DNA of 64,000 nt from Bradyrhizobium sp. LTSP849 (GTDB taxonomy: Bacteria; Pseudomonadota; Alphaproteobacteria; Rhizobiales; Xanthobacteraceae), in assembly GCF_000938255.1 (NCBI RefSeq), contig NZ_JYMR01000051.1, positions 124,001 to 188,000 on the forward strand. The letters run 5' to 3'. Positions 35,370 through 44,565 of the stretch are shown piece by piece. A program made the translations under genes and the position numbers. The notes under the pieces were generated by a model. That model worked only from the letters and a program-made list of their open reading frames with translations. It made no database searches and was not told the DNA's origin. The first letter of the stretch is position 1, and every line of letters starts with the position of its first letter.

Positions 35370-37448
35370 CTAGGTTCGCATGGCGTTCATCGTCAGCAGC
35401 TCGTAGGTGGCGGCGGTTTCACCCGTGCCGGTCGTGATCTCGACGTCCCAGCGGACCTCGCCATATTGCTTGTTGCGCGGGGCCTTCTCCTTTGCCGTCA
35501 GCCTGACCTTGATGGCCTCTCCGGGTTGCACCGGCTTCAGGAAGCGCAGGGAGTCGAGGCCGTAATTGGCCAGCACCGGACCATACTCGGGATCGACGAA
35601 CAGACCGGCCGCGAACGACAGCAGAAGATATCCGTGGGCGACGCGGCCCGGAAAGAACGGATGCCCCTTGGTCGCTTCCTCGTCCATGTGGGCATAGAAG
35701 GTGTCGCCGGTGAAGTGCGCGAAATGTTCGATGTCGTCGAGCGTGATCGTGCGCTCCTTCGAGATGAAGGTGCGGCCGATCTCGAGATCCTCGAAATGAT
35801 ATCGGAATGGATGGCGGTCCCCGTCGAGAACGGGAGCACCCTTGGACCATCGTCCGGTGATGCCGGTAAGCATCGCGGGCGAGCCCTGCAACGCGGAACG
35901 CTGCATGTAGTGATGCAGGCTGCGGACGCCGCCCAGCTCCTCGCCTCCGCCGGCCCGGCCGGGGCCACCATGGACCATTTGCGGCAGGGGCGAGCCGTGG
36001 CCAGTCTGCTCCTTGGCGCAGTCGCGGTCGATGAAGACCATGCGTCCATGGAAGGTGCCGATGCCGAAGGTGAGCTCGGCGGCCGTCGCGGTGTCGTGGG
36101 TGTAAACGGAGGCGACGAGACTGCCGCCGCCGCGGTTCGCGAGCGCGACGGCATCCTCCAGATCGTCGTAACCCATGACGGTGCAGACCGGACCGAACGC
36201 CTCGATCTCATGGACGTGGGCTGCGTCTCGCGGATTGGGACAATGCAGCAGAATGGGAGGAAGGAACGCGCCTCGCGAGGCGTCGCCCTGGATCGGCCGG
36301 AAATCGTCGAGGTCTCCGGCGACGATCTCCGCTTCGGTACGGAGCTTGTGCAGATTGGCCAGCACGTCGCTTCTCTGAGCGAGCCCAACCAGCGGTCCCA
36401 TCCTGACGGAATCGAGTTCAGGATTGCCGACCGTCACCTTCGACAGGCGTTCGCGCAGTGCCGCTACGACCGCATCGATGTGTGCCTTGGGCGCAAGCGC
36501 ACGGCGGATGGCTGTGCATTTCTGCCCCGCCTTCACCGTCATCTCCTTCGCCACTTCCTTGACGAACAGGTCGAACTCGGGGCTTCCGGGCGTCGCATCC
36601 GGCGCGAGAATCGCGGCGTTGAGCGAATCCCGCTCCGCGATGAAGCGGACGGCTTCACGCGAGATGACCGGGTGGCGTTGCAGCTTCTGCGACGTGTCGG
36701 CCGAACCCGTAAAGGACACCAGGTCCTGGCAGGTCAAATGGTCGAACAGGTCCCCGGTCGAGCCGACGACGAACTGGAGCGCGCCCTCGGGCAGGATGCC
36801 GGACGCGATGATAGTCCGCACCAGTTCGTGCGCGACGTAGGACGTCACTGTCGCGGGCTTGGTGACCACGGGAATGCCCGCGAGCAGGGCAGGGGCCAGC
36901 TTCTCGAGCAGACCCCAGCAGGGGAAGTTGAAGGCGTTGATGTGGACCGCTACGCCGCGCAGCGGCATCACGACGTGCTGGCCGGCGAACGTCCCGCCCT
37001 TGGACAGCCCTTCGATCTCTCCGTCCAGCAGGAACGTCGAATTTGGCAATTCGCGGCGGCCCTTGCCGGCATAGGCGAACAGCGTGCCGATACCGCCGTC
37101 GACGTCGATCATGGCGTCGGTGCGCGTGGCGCCGGTCTGGAACGAAAGCTTGTAGAGCGGTTCCTTGCGTTCGTTGAGATGCTCGGCAAGCTTCTTCAGC
37201 ATGGCGGCACGTTGATGGAAGGTCAGCCGTCGCAGATTGCGGCCGCCGACCGTGCGCCCGTAAGCCAGCATGTCGCGCATGTCGAAGCCGCCGCTGGTTG
37301 CGTGCGCCACGACGTCGCCGGTGACGGCGCTGAGCACGTCCGTCGAATCCTGGCCGGCTGACCAGTTGCCGCGGATGAAGCTCGCGAGCCTCACGACGTC
37401 TTCTGCCGATTGGCCCGGCAGCACGCCGTTAGTTCGAGGCTGTGTCAT
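35370..37448 (-). CDS. paaZ: PaaZ: bifunctional oxepin-CoA hydrolase / 3-oxo-5,6-dehydrosuberyl-CoA semialdehyde dehydrogenase
   Basis: 692 residues. N-terminal aldehyde dehydrogenase (about 1-525) with Cys in AGQKCTAIRRAL and Glu in VRFIAERDS. C-terminal MaoC-type hydratase (about 540-690) with FPGRVAHGYLLLSFAAGL. Together these open the oxepin ring and oxidise the aldehyde in the phenylacetate pathway. Length matches PaaZ (about 680). Last of paaG-paaK-paaZ, 6 bases after paaK. Confidence 0.92.
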   Translation of the reverse strand: MTQPRTNGVLPGQSAEDVVRLASFIRGNWSAGQDSTDVLSAVTGDVVAHATSGGFDMRDMLAYGRTVGGRNLRRLTFHQRAAMLKKLAEHLNERKEPLYKLSFQTGATRTDAMIDVDGGIGTLFAYAGKGRRELPNSTFLLDGEIEGLSKGGTFAGQHVVMPLRGVAVHINAFNFPCWGLLEKLAPALLAGIPVVTKPATVTSYVAHELVRTIIASGILPEGALQFVVGSTGDLFDHLTCQDLVSFTGSADTSQKLQRHPVISREAVRFIAERDSLNAAILAPDATPGSPEFDLFVKEVAKEMTVKAGQKCTAIRRALAPKAHIDAVVAALRERLSKVTVGNPELDSVRMGPLVGLAQRSDVLANLHKLRTEAEIVAGDLDDFRPIQGDASRGAFLPPILLHCPNPRDAAHVHEIEAFGPVCTVMGYDDLEDAVALANRGGGSLVASVYTHDTATAAELTFGIGTFHGRMVFIDRDCAKEQTGHGSPLPQMVHGGPGRAGGGEELGGVRSLHHYMQRSALQGSPAMLTGITGRWSKGAPVLDGDRHPFRYHFEDLEIGRTFISKERTITLDDIEHFAHFTGDTFYAHMDEEATKGHPFFPGRVAHGYLLLSFAAGLFVDPEYGPVLANYGLDSLRFLKPVQPGEAIKVRLTAKEKAPRNKQYGEVRWDVEITTGTGETAATYELLTMNAMRT

Positions 37449-37454
37449 CGAGAT

Positions 37455-38789
37455 CTACTCCCTTGGTCTTTGATCGATGATGCGTCTTGCCTTTCCAGCC
37501 GAGCGCTCGATGCCCTCGGGATCGAGGACGCAGACGCGGGCGGAGACGCCGACGGTGTTCTTGACGAAATGTTCGAGCCGGGTCGCGGCGGCGAGACGGA
37601 CGTCCGGCTCGAGCGCATCGGGGCGCGCCTCCACCCTGATTTCCATCTGGTCCATGCGGCCCTCCCTGGTGAGGACGATCTGGAAGTGAGGCGACAGTCC
37701 GTCCACCGTGAGGATAATCTCCTCGATCCGGGTTGGAAATACATTCACGCCGCGAAGGATGATCATGTCGTCGGTGCGGCCGGTGACCTTTTCCATGCGG
37801 CGCATGGTCCTGGCCGTGCCGGGAAGCAGGCGGGTCAGGTCGCGCGTGCGATAGCGGATGATCGGCAGCGCTTCCTTCGTCAGCGACGTGAAAACCAGCT
37901 CGCCCTCTTCACCGTCCGGCAGGACCCTTCCGGTCGTGGGATCGATCACCTCGGGATAGAAGTGATCCTCCCAGATATGGAGACCGTCCTTGGTCTCGAC
38001 GCATTCGCTCGCGACCCCCGGTCCCATGACTTCTGAGAGACCATAGATGTCGACGGCGTGAAGATCAAAGGCCTCTTCAATCTCCTCCCGCATGGCGTTG
38101 GTCCAGGGCTCGGCGCCGAAGATGCCGATCCGTAGCGAGGATTTCCGCGGGTCGAGGCCCTGCTTTCGGAACTCATCGAGGATCGCCAGCATGTAGGACG
38201 GCGTCACCATGATGATCTCGGGCTCGAAATCGTGGATGAGCTGCACCTGACGCTCGGTCATCCCGCCGGAGATCGGGATCACGGTGCAGCCGAGACGTTC
38301 GGCGCCGTAATGCGCACCGAGCCCGCCCGTGAACAATCCGTATCCGTAGGCATTGTGCAGCCTCATCCCGGGCCGTCCGCCGGCGGCGCGGATCGACCGC
38401 GCCACCACGTCGCTCCAGATCTCGATGTCGCGCTTGGTGTATCCGACGACCGTCGGTTGGCCCGTGGTGCCGGACGAGGCGTGGATGCGCGCGACGTTCT
38501 GTCTCGGAACGGCAAACATGCCGAACGGGTAATTGTCGCGAAGATCGGACTTCGTGGTGAAGGGAAACTTCGCGAGATCCTCGAGGCCCTTGAGGTCGTC
38601 CGGACGCACGCCCGCCAGATTGAACTTGGCGCGATAGTGCGGAACGTTCTCATAGGCGTGCCGGAGCGACCACAGCATCTGGTCGCGCTGCCATGCCCGC
38701 AGCTCGTCAGTGGTCGCCTTTTCGAAACGGTCGAGATCGGTCGATCGAGGCTTGAGCTCGTCGAGCTTACGCAAGGGGATGTGCAACAA
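37455..38789 (-). CDS. paaK: Phenylacetate-CoA ligase PaaK-like
   Basis: 444 residues assuming a TTG start at 38789 (GGAG eight bases upstream); an ATG at 38888 would overlap paaG and adds Arg-rich shadow. The AMP-forming motif ASSGTTGQPTVVGYTKRD and the ligase core VDIYGLSEVMGPGVA are present, with AMP-binding_C text MIILRGVNVFPTRIEE. It activates phenylacetate or a close aryl acid to the CoA thioester. 52 bases after paaG. Confidence 0.88.
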   Translation of the reverse strand: MLHIPLRKLDELKPRSTDLDRFEKATTDELRAWQRDQMLWSLRHAYENVPHYRAKFNLAGVRPDDLKGLEDLAKFPFTTKSDLRDNYPFGMFAVPRQNVARIHASSGTTGQPTVVGYTKRDIEIWSDVVARSIRAAGGRPGMRLHNAYGYGLFTGGLGAHYGAERLGCTVIPISGGMTERQVQLIHDFEPEIIMVTPSYMLAILDEFRKQGLDPRKSSLRIGIFGAEPWTNAMREEIEEAFDLHAVDIYGLSEVMGPGVASECVETKDGLHIWEDHFYPEVIDPTTGRVLPDGEEGELVFTSLTKEALPIIRYRTRDLTRLLPGTARTMRRMEKVTGRTDDMIILRGVNVFPTRIEEIILTVDGLSPHFQIVLTREGRMDQMEIRVEARPDALEPDVRLAAATRLEHFVKNTVGVSARVCVLDPEGIERSAGKARRIIDQRPRE

Positions 38790-38841
38790 GGAGGAGACTC
38801 CGGGTTTTCGGTCTCGGGTCGGAAGACAGTCGCGTGGTCGC

Positions 38842-39633
38842 CTAACGCCGTCCCGCGAAGTTCGGAGGACGCTTCTCCAGAAACGCACTGACGCCTTCCG
38901 CGTAGTCGGCGGTCCGGCCGGCCTGGCCTTGCAGGTCGCGTTCGAGATCGAGTTGCTGGTCGAGGCTGTTGGTCTCGGAGGCGACGAAGGCCTGCTTGAT
39001 CAGCGCCAGTCCATCGGTGGGCTGGCTCGCGAAATAGGTGCCGAGCCGATGGGCCTCCGCCATCAGCTCGGAGTCGTCCAAAGTCTTCCAGATCATTCCC
39101 CAGGCTTCGGCCTTTTCCGCTGGAATGGTCTCTGCGAGCAGCGCGAGCGCGCGAGCCCGGGCGCCGCCGACGAGGCGAGGCAGAGACCAGGTGCCGCCCG
39201 CGTCTGGGACGAGACCGAGCTTGGCAAAGGGTTGACTGAACTTGGCCGAGCGCGCGGCAATGACGATGTCGCACGCGAACGCGACGTTCGCGCCGGCGCC
39301 CGCGGCTATTCCGTTGACGGCACAGATGACCGGGAGCGGCATGTGGCGCAGCTTGCGCACCAGCGGATTGTAGTACTTCGCAATGGGGACCGAGAGATCC
39401 GGGGTCTCGCCCGGCGTGAAGACCCCGTCGGAAAGATCCTGGCCCGCGCAGAAGCCGCGTCCCGCTCCGGTCAGGATCAAGGCGCGGCAGGTCTTGTCGT
39501 ACTCCGCCTCGGACAATGCGGCGATGAGCGTGGTGTGCATCGCCGAGGTGAAGGAATTGAGCCGGTCGGGCCGGTTGAGCGTGAGCACGCGATAGCCGTC
39601 CCTGACCTCGGTCAATATCAGGTCTTTCTCCAC
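38842..39633 (-). CDS. paaG: Enoyl-CoA hydratase/isomerase PaaG-like
   Basis: 263 residues from GTG 39633 (GGGAGG five bases upstream). Crotonase-fold motifs AGRGFCAGQDLSDGV and oxyanion segment VNGIAAGAGANVAFACDIV. The C-terminal ETNSLDQQLDLERDLQGQAG and EGVSAFLEKR closely match PaaG (1,2-epoxyphenylacetyl-CoA isomerase) rather than generic hydratases. First gene of the leftward operon under operator 2. Confidence 0.88.
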   Translation of the reverse strand: MEKDLILTEVRDGYRVLTLNRPDRLNSFTSAMHTTLIAALSEAEYDKTCRALILTGAGRGFCAGQDLSDGVFTPGETPDLSVPIAKYYNPLVRKLRHMPLPVICAVNGIAAGAGANVAFACDIVIAARSAKFSQPFAKLGLVPDAGGTWSLPRLVGGARARALALLAETIPAEKAEAWGMIWKTLDDSELMAEAHRLGTYFASQPTDGLALIKQAFVASETNSLDQQLDLERDLQGQAGRTADYAEGVSAFLEKRPPNFAGRR

Positions 39634-39691
39634 GTCCACCTCCCGCAAGCGGCTTCTGACGGCCGCGATCTGAGAATTGAAATCGTCCGAT

Positions 39692-39729
39692 GAATTACTA
39701 TTGACCAACCGGTCGGTCAATAGTAATTG
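39692..39729. promoter_or_regulatory. Symmetric bidirectional promoter containing TetR operator 2
   Basis: Operator ATTGACCA-N6-CGGTCAAT is at 39700-39721. The symmetry extends outwards (AATTACTATTGACC and its complement), so each direction gets a -35 TTGACC and a -10 TAATT with 17-base spacing. Rightward these are 39701-39706 and 39724-39729 (TAATTG); leftward 39715-39720 and 39692-39697 (TAATTC). One repressor dimer would shut both the paaG operon and the importer. Confidence 0.78.
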
Positions 39730-39787
39730 TCCGGACAACAATATCAGCGGAACCGAAGGGTTCCCGACACGGGAGGGATCGACGAAA

Positions 39788-40969
39788 ATGCCGGATCTGA
39801 ATCAGTTCAATCGACGCGCGGCCCGCTGCCTGCTGGGCTTCTCCATTTTGGGACTCGCTATTTGCGGCCCGGCCTACGCCGCGGAGACGATCAAGATCGG
39901 ATCGGTGCTTTCGGTCACGGGGCCCGCGTCGTTCCTGGGGGATCCCGAGGAAAAGACCCTGAAATTGTACGTCGACAAGATCAACGCCGTGGGCGGCGTC
40001 GCTGGCAAGAAGATCGAGCTCGTCGTGTATGACGACGGCGGCGACGCCAACAAGGCACGCACCTTCGCCACGCGTCTGGTCGAAGACGACAAGGTCTCCG
40101 CGATGGTGGGGGGCTCGACCACCGGCACGACGATGGCGATGATCCCCGTATTCGAGGAAGCCAAGGTGCCGTTCATTTCACTCGCGGGTGCCATCGAGGT
40201 CGTCGATCCCGTGCGCCAGTATGTCTTCAAGACGCCGCATACGGACAAGATGGCGTGCGAGAAGATCTTTGAGAACCTCAAGCTCCGCACCTTCACCAAG
40301 ATCGCGATGATCTCCGGTACCGATGGCTTCGGGACCTCGATGAGGGCGCAGTGTCTCAAGGTCGCCGGAAATTATGGCATCCAGGTCGTCGCCGATGAGA
40401 CCTACGGCCCGCGCGATACCGACATGACGGCACAGTTGACCAAGATCAAGAACACTGCCGGGATTCAAGCGGTGGTCAATCCCGGCTTCGGACAGGGCCC
40501 GGCGATCGTCACCCGCAACTATGCGCAGCTAGGAATGTCGGCAACGCCGCTCTACGAGAGCCATGGCGTTGCCTCGAAGAGCTTCATCGAACTCGCAGGA
40601 TCTGCTGCCGACGGCGTCCGGCTTCCGGCCGCCGCGCTTCTGGTCGGCGACAAGTTGCCTGATACCGATCCGCAAAAGAAGATCGTGGTGGACTACAAGC
40701 AGACCTACGAGGCATCGGCCAAGCAGCCGGTCTCGACGTTCGGCGGTCATGCCTATGACGGGCTCTTCATCCTGGTCGACGCCATGAAGCGCGCGAATTC
40801 GGCCGATTCCGGCAAGGTGCGCGACGAGATCGAAAAAACCAAGGGCTTCGTGGGCACGGGAGGAATCGTGACGATGTCTCCGACCGACCATCTCGGTCTC
40901 GATCTTTCGGCGTTCCGGATGCTGGAGATCAAGGGCGGGGATTGGACGCTGATCCAGCCCGGAAGCTGA
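39788..40969 (+). CDS. Branched-chain-type ABC transporter substrate-binding protein
   Basis: 393 residues from ATG 39788 (GGGAGGG upstream). Signal peptide about 1-35 (YAAETIKIG). Periplasmic binding protein type 1 fold: GSVLSVTGPASFLGDPE, DDGGDANKARTFATRLVEDD and AYDGLFILVDAMKRAN. Its operon partners and regulator point to an aromatic acid ligand rather than an amino acid (inference). Confidence 0.88.
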   Translation: MPDLNQFNRRAARCLLGFSILGLAICGPAYAAETIKIGSVLSVTGPASFLGDPEEKTLKLYVDKINAVGGVAGKKIELVVYDDGGDANKARTFATRLVEDDKVSAMVGGSTTGTTMAMIPVFEEAKVPFISLAGAIEVVDPVRQYVFKTPHTDKMACEKIFENLKLRTFTKIAMISGTDGFGTSMRAQCLKVAGNYGIQVVADETYGPRDTDMTAQLTKIKNTAGIQAVVNPGFGQGPAIVTRNYAQLGMSATPLYESHGVASKSFIELAGSAADGVRLPAAALLVGDKLPDTDPQKKIVVDYKQTYEASAKQPVSTFGGHAYDGLFILVDAMKRANSADSGKVRDEIEKTKGFVGTGGIVTMSPTDHLGLDLSAFRMLEIKGGDWTLIQPGS

Positions 40970-41061
40970 ACCGAGGCGACTCCAACAGTATCTGAAGTGC
41001 CTCCGATGGCGCCGTGAATTCTCGCGGCGCCACACCGGCAGAGAGAGGCCGTTACGCGAGC

Positions 41062-41934
41062 ATGTCTGAATTCCTCCAGCTCTTCTTTTCGGGACTTACG
41101 GTCGGCGCCGTCTATGCGCTGGTCGCGCTCGGCTTCACGCTGATCTACAACGCCTCCGACGTCGTGAACTTCGCGCAGGGCGAATTCGTGATGCTCGGCG
41201 GGATGGTGACGGTGTTCGCCTCGGCCGCCGGCATTCCGTTGCCGGTGGCTGCGTTGATTGCAGTATCCGTCGCCGTCGCGGTCGGGCTGTTGCTCTATTG
41301 GCTCGCGATCGCCCCGGCGCGAGGCGCGTCGGCGGTCTCGATCATCATCATCACGATCGGTGCTTCGATCCTCCTGAAGGGGGCCGCGCAGATTGCGTTC
41401 GACAAGCAATTCCACAGGCTGCCGGCGTTCTCCGGCGATGCTCCAATCGATGTGCTCGGCGCCTCGATTCAGTCGCAGAGCTTTTGGGTGCTGGGCGGGA
41501 CGGCGACGGCCGTCCTGATCCTGTACGTCTTCCTCGAGAAAACTCTGGTCGGGAAGGCGGTGCTGGCGACCTCCGCCAGCCGCCTCGCTGCGCGCCTGGT
41601 GGGCATCAACACGGCCACGATCATGGCCCTGGCTTTCGGCGGATCGGCTGCGATCGGCGCGATCGCGGGCATCCTCGTCACGCCGATCACGCTGACGAGC
41701 TACGACGTCGGGACCATGATGGCGCTGAAAGGGTTTGCCGCGGCCATGCTGGGCGGAATGGGAAATCCGCTCGGTGCCGTCGTCGGCGGCCTGCTCCTTG
41801 GTCTGCTGGAGACCCTGGGTGCCGGCTATGTCAGTTCGACCTACAAGGACGGATTCGCATTCGTGATGATCCTTGTGATCCTTTTCGCCATGCCGCAGGG
41901 ACTGCTCGGCCGGCGCACCGTGGATCGGGTCTAG
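41062..41934 (+). CDS. LivH-type ABC transporter permease
   Basis: 290 residues from ATG 41062; a GTG at 41014 would add an unlikely hydrophilic leader. Eight or so membrane helices, with the LivH signature VVNFAQGEFVMLGGM and loop LVGINTATIMALAFGGSAA. Spaced three bases before the LivM-type gene. Confidence 0.9.
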   Translation: MSEFLQLFFSGLTVGAVYALVALGFTLIYNASDVVNFAQGEFVMLGGMVTVFASAAGIPLPVAALIAVSVAVAVGLLLYWLAIAPARGASAVSIIIITIGASILLKGAAQIAFDKQFHRLPAFSGDAPIDVLGASIQSQSFWVLGGTATAVLILYVFLEKTLVGKAVLATSASRLAARLVGINTATIMALAFGGSAAIGAIAGILVTPITLTSYDVGTMMALKGFAAAMLGGMGNPLGAVVGGLLLGLLETLGAGYVSSTYKDGFAFVMILVILFAMPQGLLGRRTVDRV

Positions 41935-41937
41935 GCG

Positions 41938-42879
41938 ATGACCGCGTTGCTCAACAATCGCTACGCTATCGTGGCGGCGCTCGCTGTCGTCATCGCCATC
42001 CTCCCATTCACTTTTCCGTCGAGCTACTACCTCCGGGTCGCTTCGCTGGTCTGGGTGTCCGCGTTCGCGTCCATCGGATTGAACGTTCTGATGGGCAAGG
42101 CCGGCCAGGTCAGTCTCGGTCACGCCGCCTTCTTCGGCATCGGCGCCTATTCGACGGCGATCGGGCCTGCCCATCTCGGCCTGCCGTCGTGGGCGTCGCT
42201 CGTGATCGGCGCTTGTGTCTCGGGACTGCTGGCCTATCTCGTCGGGAGGCCGATCCTTCGCCTGAAGGGACATTATCTCGCGATCGCGACGCTGGGTTTC
42301 GGCGTGCTGGTCGCGCTCGTCATCACGACGGAAAGCCGCTGGACCGGCGGGCCGGACGGCATGCCGGTTGCGAAGCTGACCGTGTTCGGGTGGCGCATCG
42401 GAACTGCATACGCCTGGTACTGGCTGTCCGGCGCGTTCCTGCTGCTGGGCGCGTGGATCGCGCTCAATCTCGACGACACGCCGACGGGGCGGGCCCTTCT
42501 GGCGCTGCACGACAGCGAGGTCGCGGCGCGTGTCGTCGGCATCGACGTCGCCGGACTCAAGCTGCGGGCCTTCGTCATCGCCGCCGTCTACGCCTCGATC
42601 GCCGGCTCGCTGCTCGCCATGATGAACGGCTTCGTCAATCCCGATCTGGCCGGCTTCCAGCATTCGGTCGAGCTGGTGACGATGGTGGTGCTCGGGGGCT
42701 TGGGCTCCATCGTCGGCAGCATCGTCGGCGCGGCGGTCCTCGTCGTGTTGCCGCAGGCGCTGACTGTGTTTCAGGAATACGAGAATCTGATGCTGGGATT
42801 CATCATCATCGTTGCGATGGTCTTCATGCGTGACGGCATCGTTCCGATGGCGTCGAAGCTCATCGCGAGCGCGCGGTGA
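41938..42879 (+). CDS. LivM-type ABC transporter permease
   Basis: 313 residues, about ten helices. LivM hallmarks include LMGKAGQVSLGHAAFFGIGA, DSEVAARVVGIDVAGLKL and LGGLGSIVGSIVGAAVL. Pairs with the LivH-type permease. Its stop overlaps the start of the LivG-type ATPase. Confidence 0.92.
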   Translation: MTALLNNRYAIVAALAVVIAILPFTFPSSYYLRVASLVWVSAFASIGLNVLMGKAGQVSLGHAAFFGIGAYSTAIGPAHLGLPSWASLVIGACVSGLLAYLVGRPILRLKGHYLAIATLGFGVLVALVITTESRWTGGPDGMPVAKLTVFGWRIGTAYAWYWLSGAFLLLGAWIALNLDDTPTGRALLALHDSEVAARVVGIDVAGLKLRAFVIAAVYASIAGSLLAMMNGFVNPDLAGFQHSVELVTMVVLGGLGSIVGSIVGAAVLVVLPQALTVFQEYENLMLGFIIIVAMVFMRDGIVPMASKLIASAR

Positions 42880-43655
42880 TGCTGGCGGTCAAGAACATCG
42901 GGATATCGTTCGGGGCGCTGAAGGCCATCGACGACGTCAGCTTCTCCGCCAGCGCGGGCCAGATCCTGACGGTGATCGGCCCGAACGGGGCGGGCAAGAC
43001 GACGCTGTTCAACGTGATATCCGGCGTCTATGTCGCCAGTCACGGCAGCGTCGAGCTGGGCGGAGAGGACGTTACGAGCCTCGGTCCGGACGCGCTCGCG
43101 GCGCGCGGCCTGTCGCGCACCTTCCAGAACCTCCAGATCTTCCAGCGCATGACCGTGGTGCAGAACGTCATGGTCGGCCGCCACCTCAAGGAGCGCCGCA
43201 ATCTCTTTGCCGACCTGTTGCGGCTGCCTTCCGTCGGGCGACAGAATCGAGAGACGCGGGAGGCCGCGCTGCAATTGCTGGACGAGGTCGGTCTTCGCGA
43301 CAAGGCGGATGTGCTCGCCGGCGACCTTTCATACGGCGGATGCAAGCGGCTCGAGATCGCGCGCGCGCTGGCCACAGGTCCCCGCGTGTTGCTGCTCGAC
43401 GAGCCGGCTGCCGGGTGCAACGCGGTCGAGACCGAGGACATCGACCGGCTGATCTGCCGCGTCGCCGACAAGGGCATCGCGGTCGTCCTGGTCGAGCACG
43501 ACATGAAGCTCGTCATGAAAATCTCGCATCGCATTCTCGTGCTGGACCGCGGCAGGTTCCTCGCCGAAGGAACGCCGGCCGAAGTGCGCGCGAACCCGGT
43601 GGTCCATCAAGCCTATCTTGGCAACCGCGGCGCGAAGGAGGTGCAGGGTGCTTGA
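42879..43655 (+). CDS. LivG-type ABC transporter ATPase
   Basis: 258 residues. Start ATG 42879 shares a base with the stop before it; a GTG at 42876 is also possible. Walker A GPNGAGKTT, a LivG-type RTFQNLQIFQRMTVVQNVMV, signature LSYGGCKRLEIARAL, Walker B VLLLDEPAAGCN. The signature loop is slightly unusual (SYGGC instead of SYGQQ). Stop at 43653 overlaps the LivF-type start region. Confidence 0.93.
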   Translation: MLAVKNIGISFGALKAIDDVSFSASAGQILTVIGPNGAGKTTLFNVISGVYVASHGSVELGGEDVTSLGPDALAARGLSRTFQNLQIFQRMTVVQNVMVGRHLKERRNLFADLLRLPSVGRQNRETREAALQLLDEVGLRDKADVLAGDLSYGGCKRLEIARALATGPRVLLLDEPAAGCNAVETEDIDRLICRVADKGIAVVLVEHDMKLVMKISHRILVLDRGRFLAEGTPAEVRANPVVHQAYLGNRGAKEVQGA

Positions 43656-44352
43656 GATCGAAAATCTGCACAGCGCCTACGGACGCATCGAAGTGCTCAA
43701 GGGCGTCAACCTCGAGGTTCAGGCTGGCGAAGTCGTGGCCCTGATCGGATCCAACGGCGCCGGCAAGACGACGTTGATGCGAGCGCTGTCCGGGGTGCAA
43801 CCGATCACGGGCGGCTCCATCAAATTTCTCGGCGAACGGATCGAGCGGCTGCCCGCGCACGCCCGCGTCAGGCGCGGCATGGTGCAATCGCCGGAAGGCC
43901 GGCACGTGTTCGGCCCGTTGAGCGTCGAGGACAATCTCAGTCTGGGCGGCTACGTCCGCCGCGACAAGGAGATCGAGACCGATCGTCAGCGAGTCTACGC
44001 GATGTTTCCGGTCCTGCACGAGAAGCGGCATCTGCTCGCGGGCGGACTGTCCGGCGGACAGCAGCAGATGCTCGCGATCGGGCGCGCGCTGATGGGCAAG
44101 CCAAAACTTCTCCTGCTGGACGAGCCTTCGCTCGGGCTTTCGCCACTGCTGGTCGATCAGATCCTTGCCGCGATCGCAGCGCTACGCGCCGATGGCGTCA
44201 CGGTGCTGCTGGTCGAGCAGAACGCGGCGGCGGCCTTGGAGATATCCGATCGTGGTTATGTGATCGAGACCGGCCGCATCGCCTTTTCCGACAAGGCGTC
44301 GGCGCTGCTGTCCGATCCGAAAGTCAAGAACGCGTATTTGGGATTTGAGTAA
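43648..44352 (+). CDS. LivF-type ABC transporter ATPase
   Basis: 234 residues from GTG 43648 (GGAGGTGCAGG upstream); the earlier ATG at 43618 overlaps the LivG-type gene by 38 bases and is less likely. Walker A GSNGAGKTT, LivF-type VQSPEGRHVFGPLSVEDNL, signature LSGGQQQMLAIGRAL, Walker B LLLLDEPSLGLSP. Last gene of the importer; a strong terminator follows. Confidence 0.93.
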   Translation: MLEIENLHSAYGRIEVLKGVNLEVQAGEVVALIGSNGAGKTTLMRALSGVQPITGGSIKFLGERIERLPAHARVRRGMVQSPEGRHVFGPLSVEDNLSLGGYVRRDKEIETDRQRVYAMFPVLHEKRHLLAGGLSGGQQQMLAIGRALMGKPKLLLLDEPSLGLSPLLVDQILAAIAALRADGVTVLLVEQNAAAALEISDRGYVIETGRIAFSDKASALLSDPKVKNAYLGFE

Positions 44353-44495
44353 GACATCATTCGCCGGCTTTGCGCACGTCGGGATGTCGTGGAATCGTCC
44401 GGGGCCTTTCGCGGCGTCGGACGGTGGCGGGAGCCTCGCTTCCGCCGTACGTGGGGCGTTTCCTCCCCTCAACTGGGTCGCGATGTCGTGACCGT

Positions 44496-44526
44496 ACCCG
44501 CTGCCTTTGGGCAGCGGGCTTTTTTT
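44496..44526 (+). terminator. Rho-independent terminator of the Liv-type importer
   Basis: CCCGCTGCC-TTT-GGGCAGCGGG, a perfect 9-base-pair stem followed by CTTTTTTT, 144 bases after the last stop and before the convergent tannase gene. Confidence 0.9.
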
Positions 44527-44565
44527 GATCGATGCAGCTTCAACGCCGCTTCGGTCCGATTGGAC

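Noticed and set aside
35466..37361. 631-codon rightward open frame opposite paaZ
   Set aside because: Shadow of PaaZ, whose catalytic residues and length are normal.
40753..42663. 636-codon leftward open frame across the Liv-type permeases
   Set aside because: Antisense to two clear permeases with membrane helices; the product is hydrophilic, repetitive and lacks any motif.
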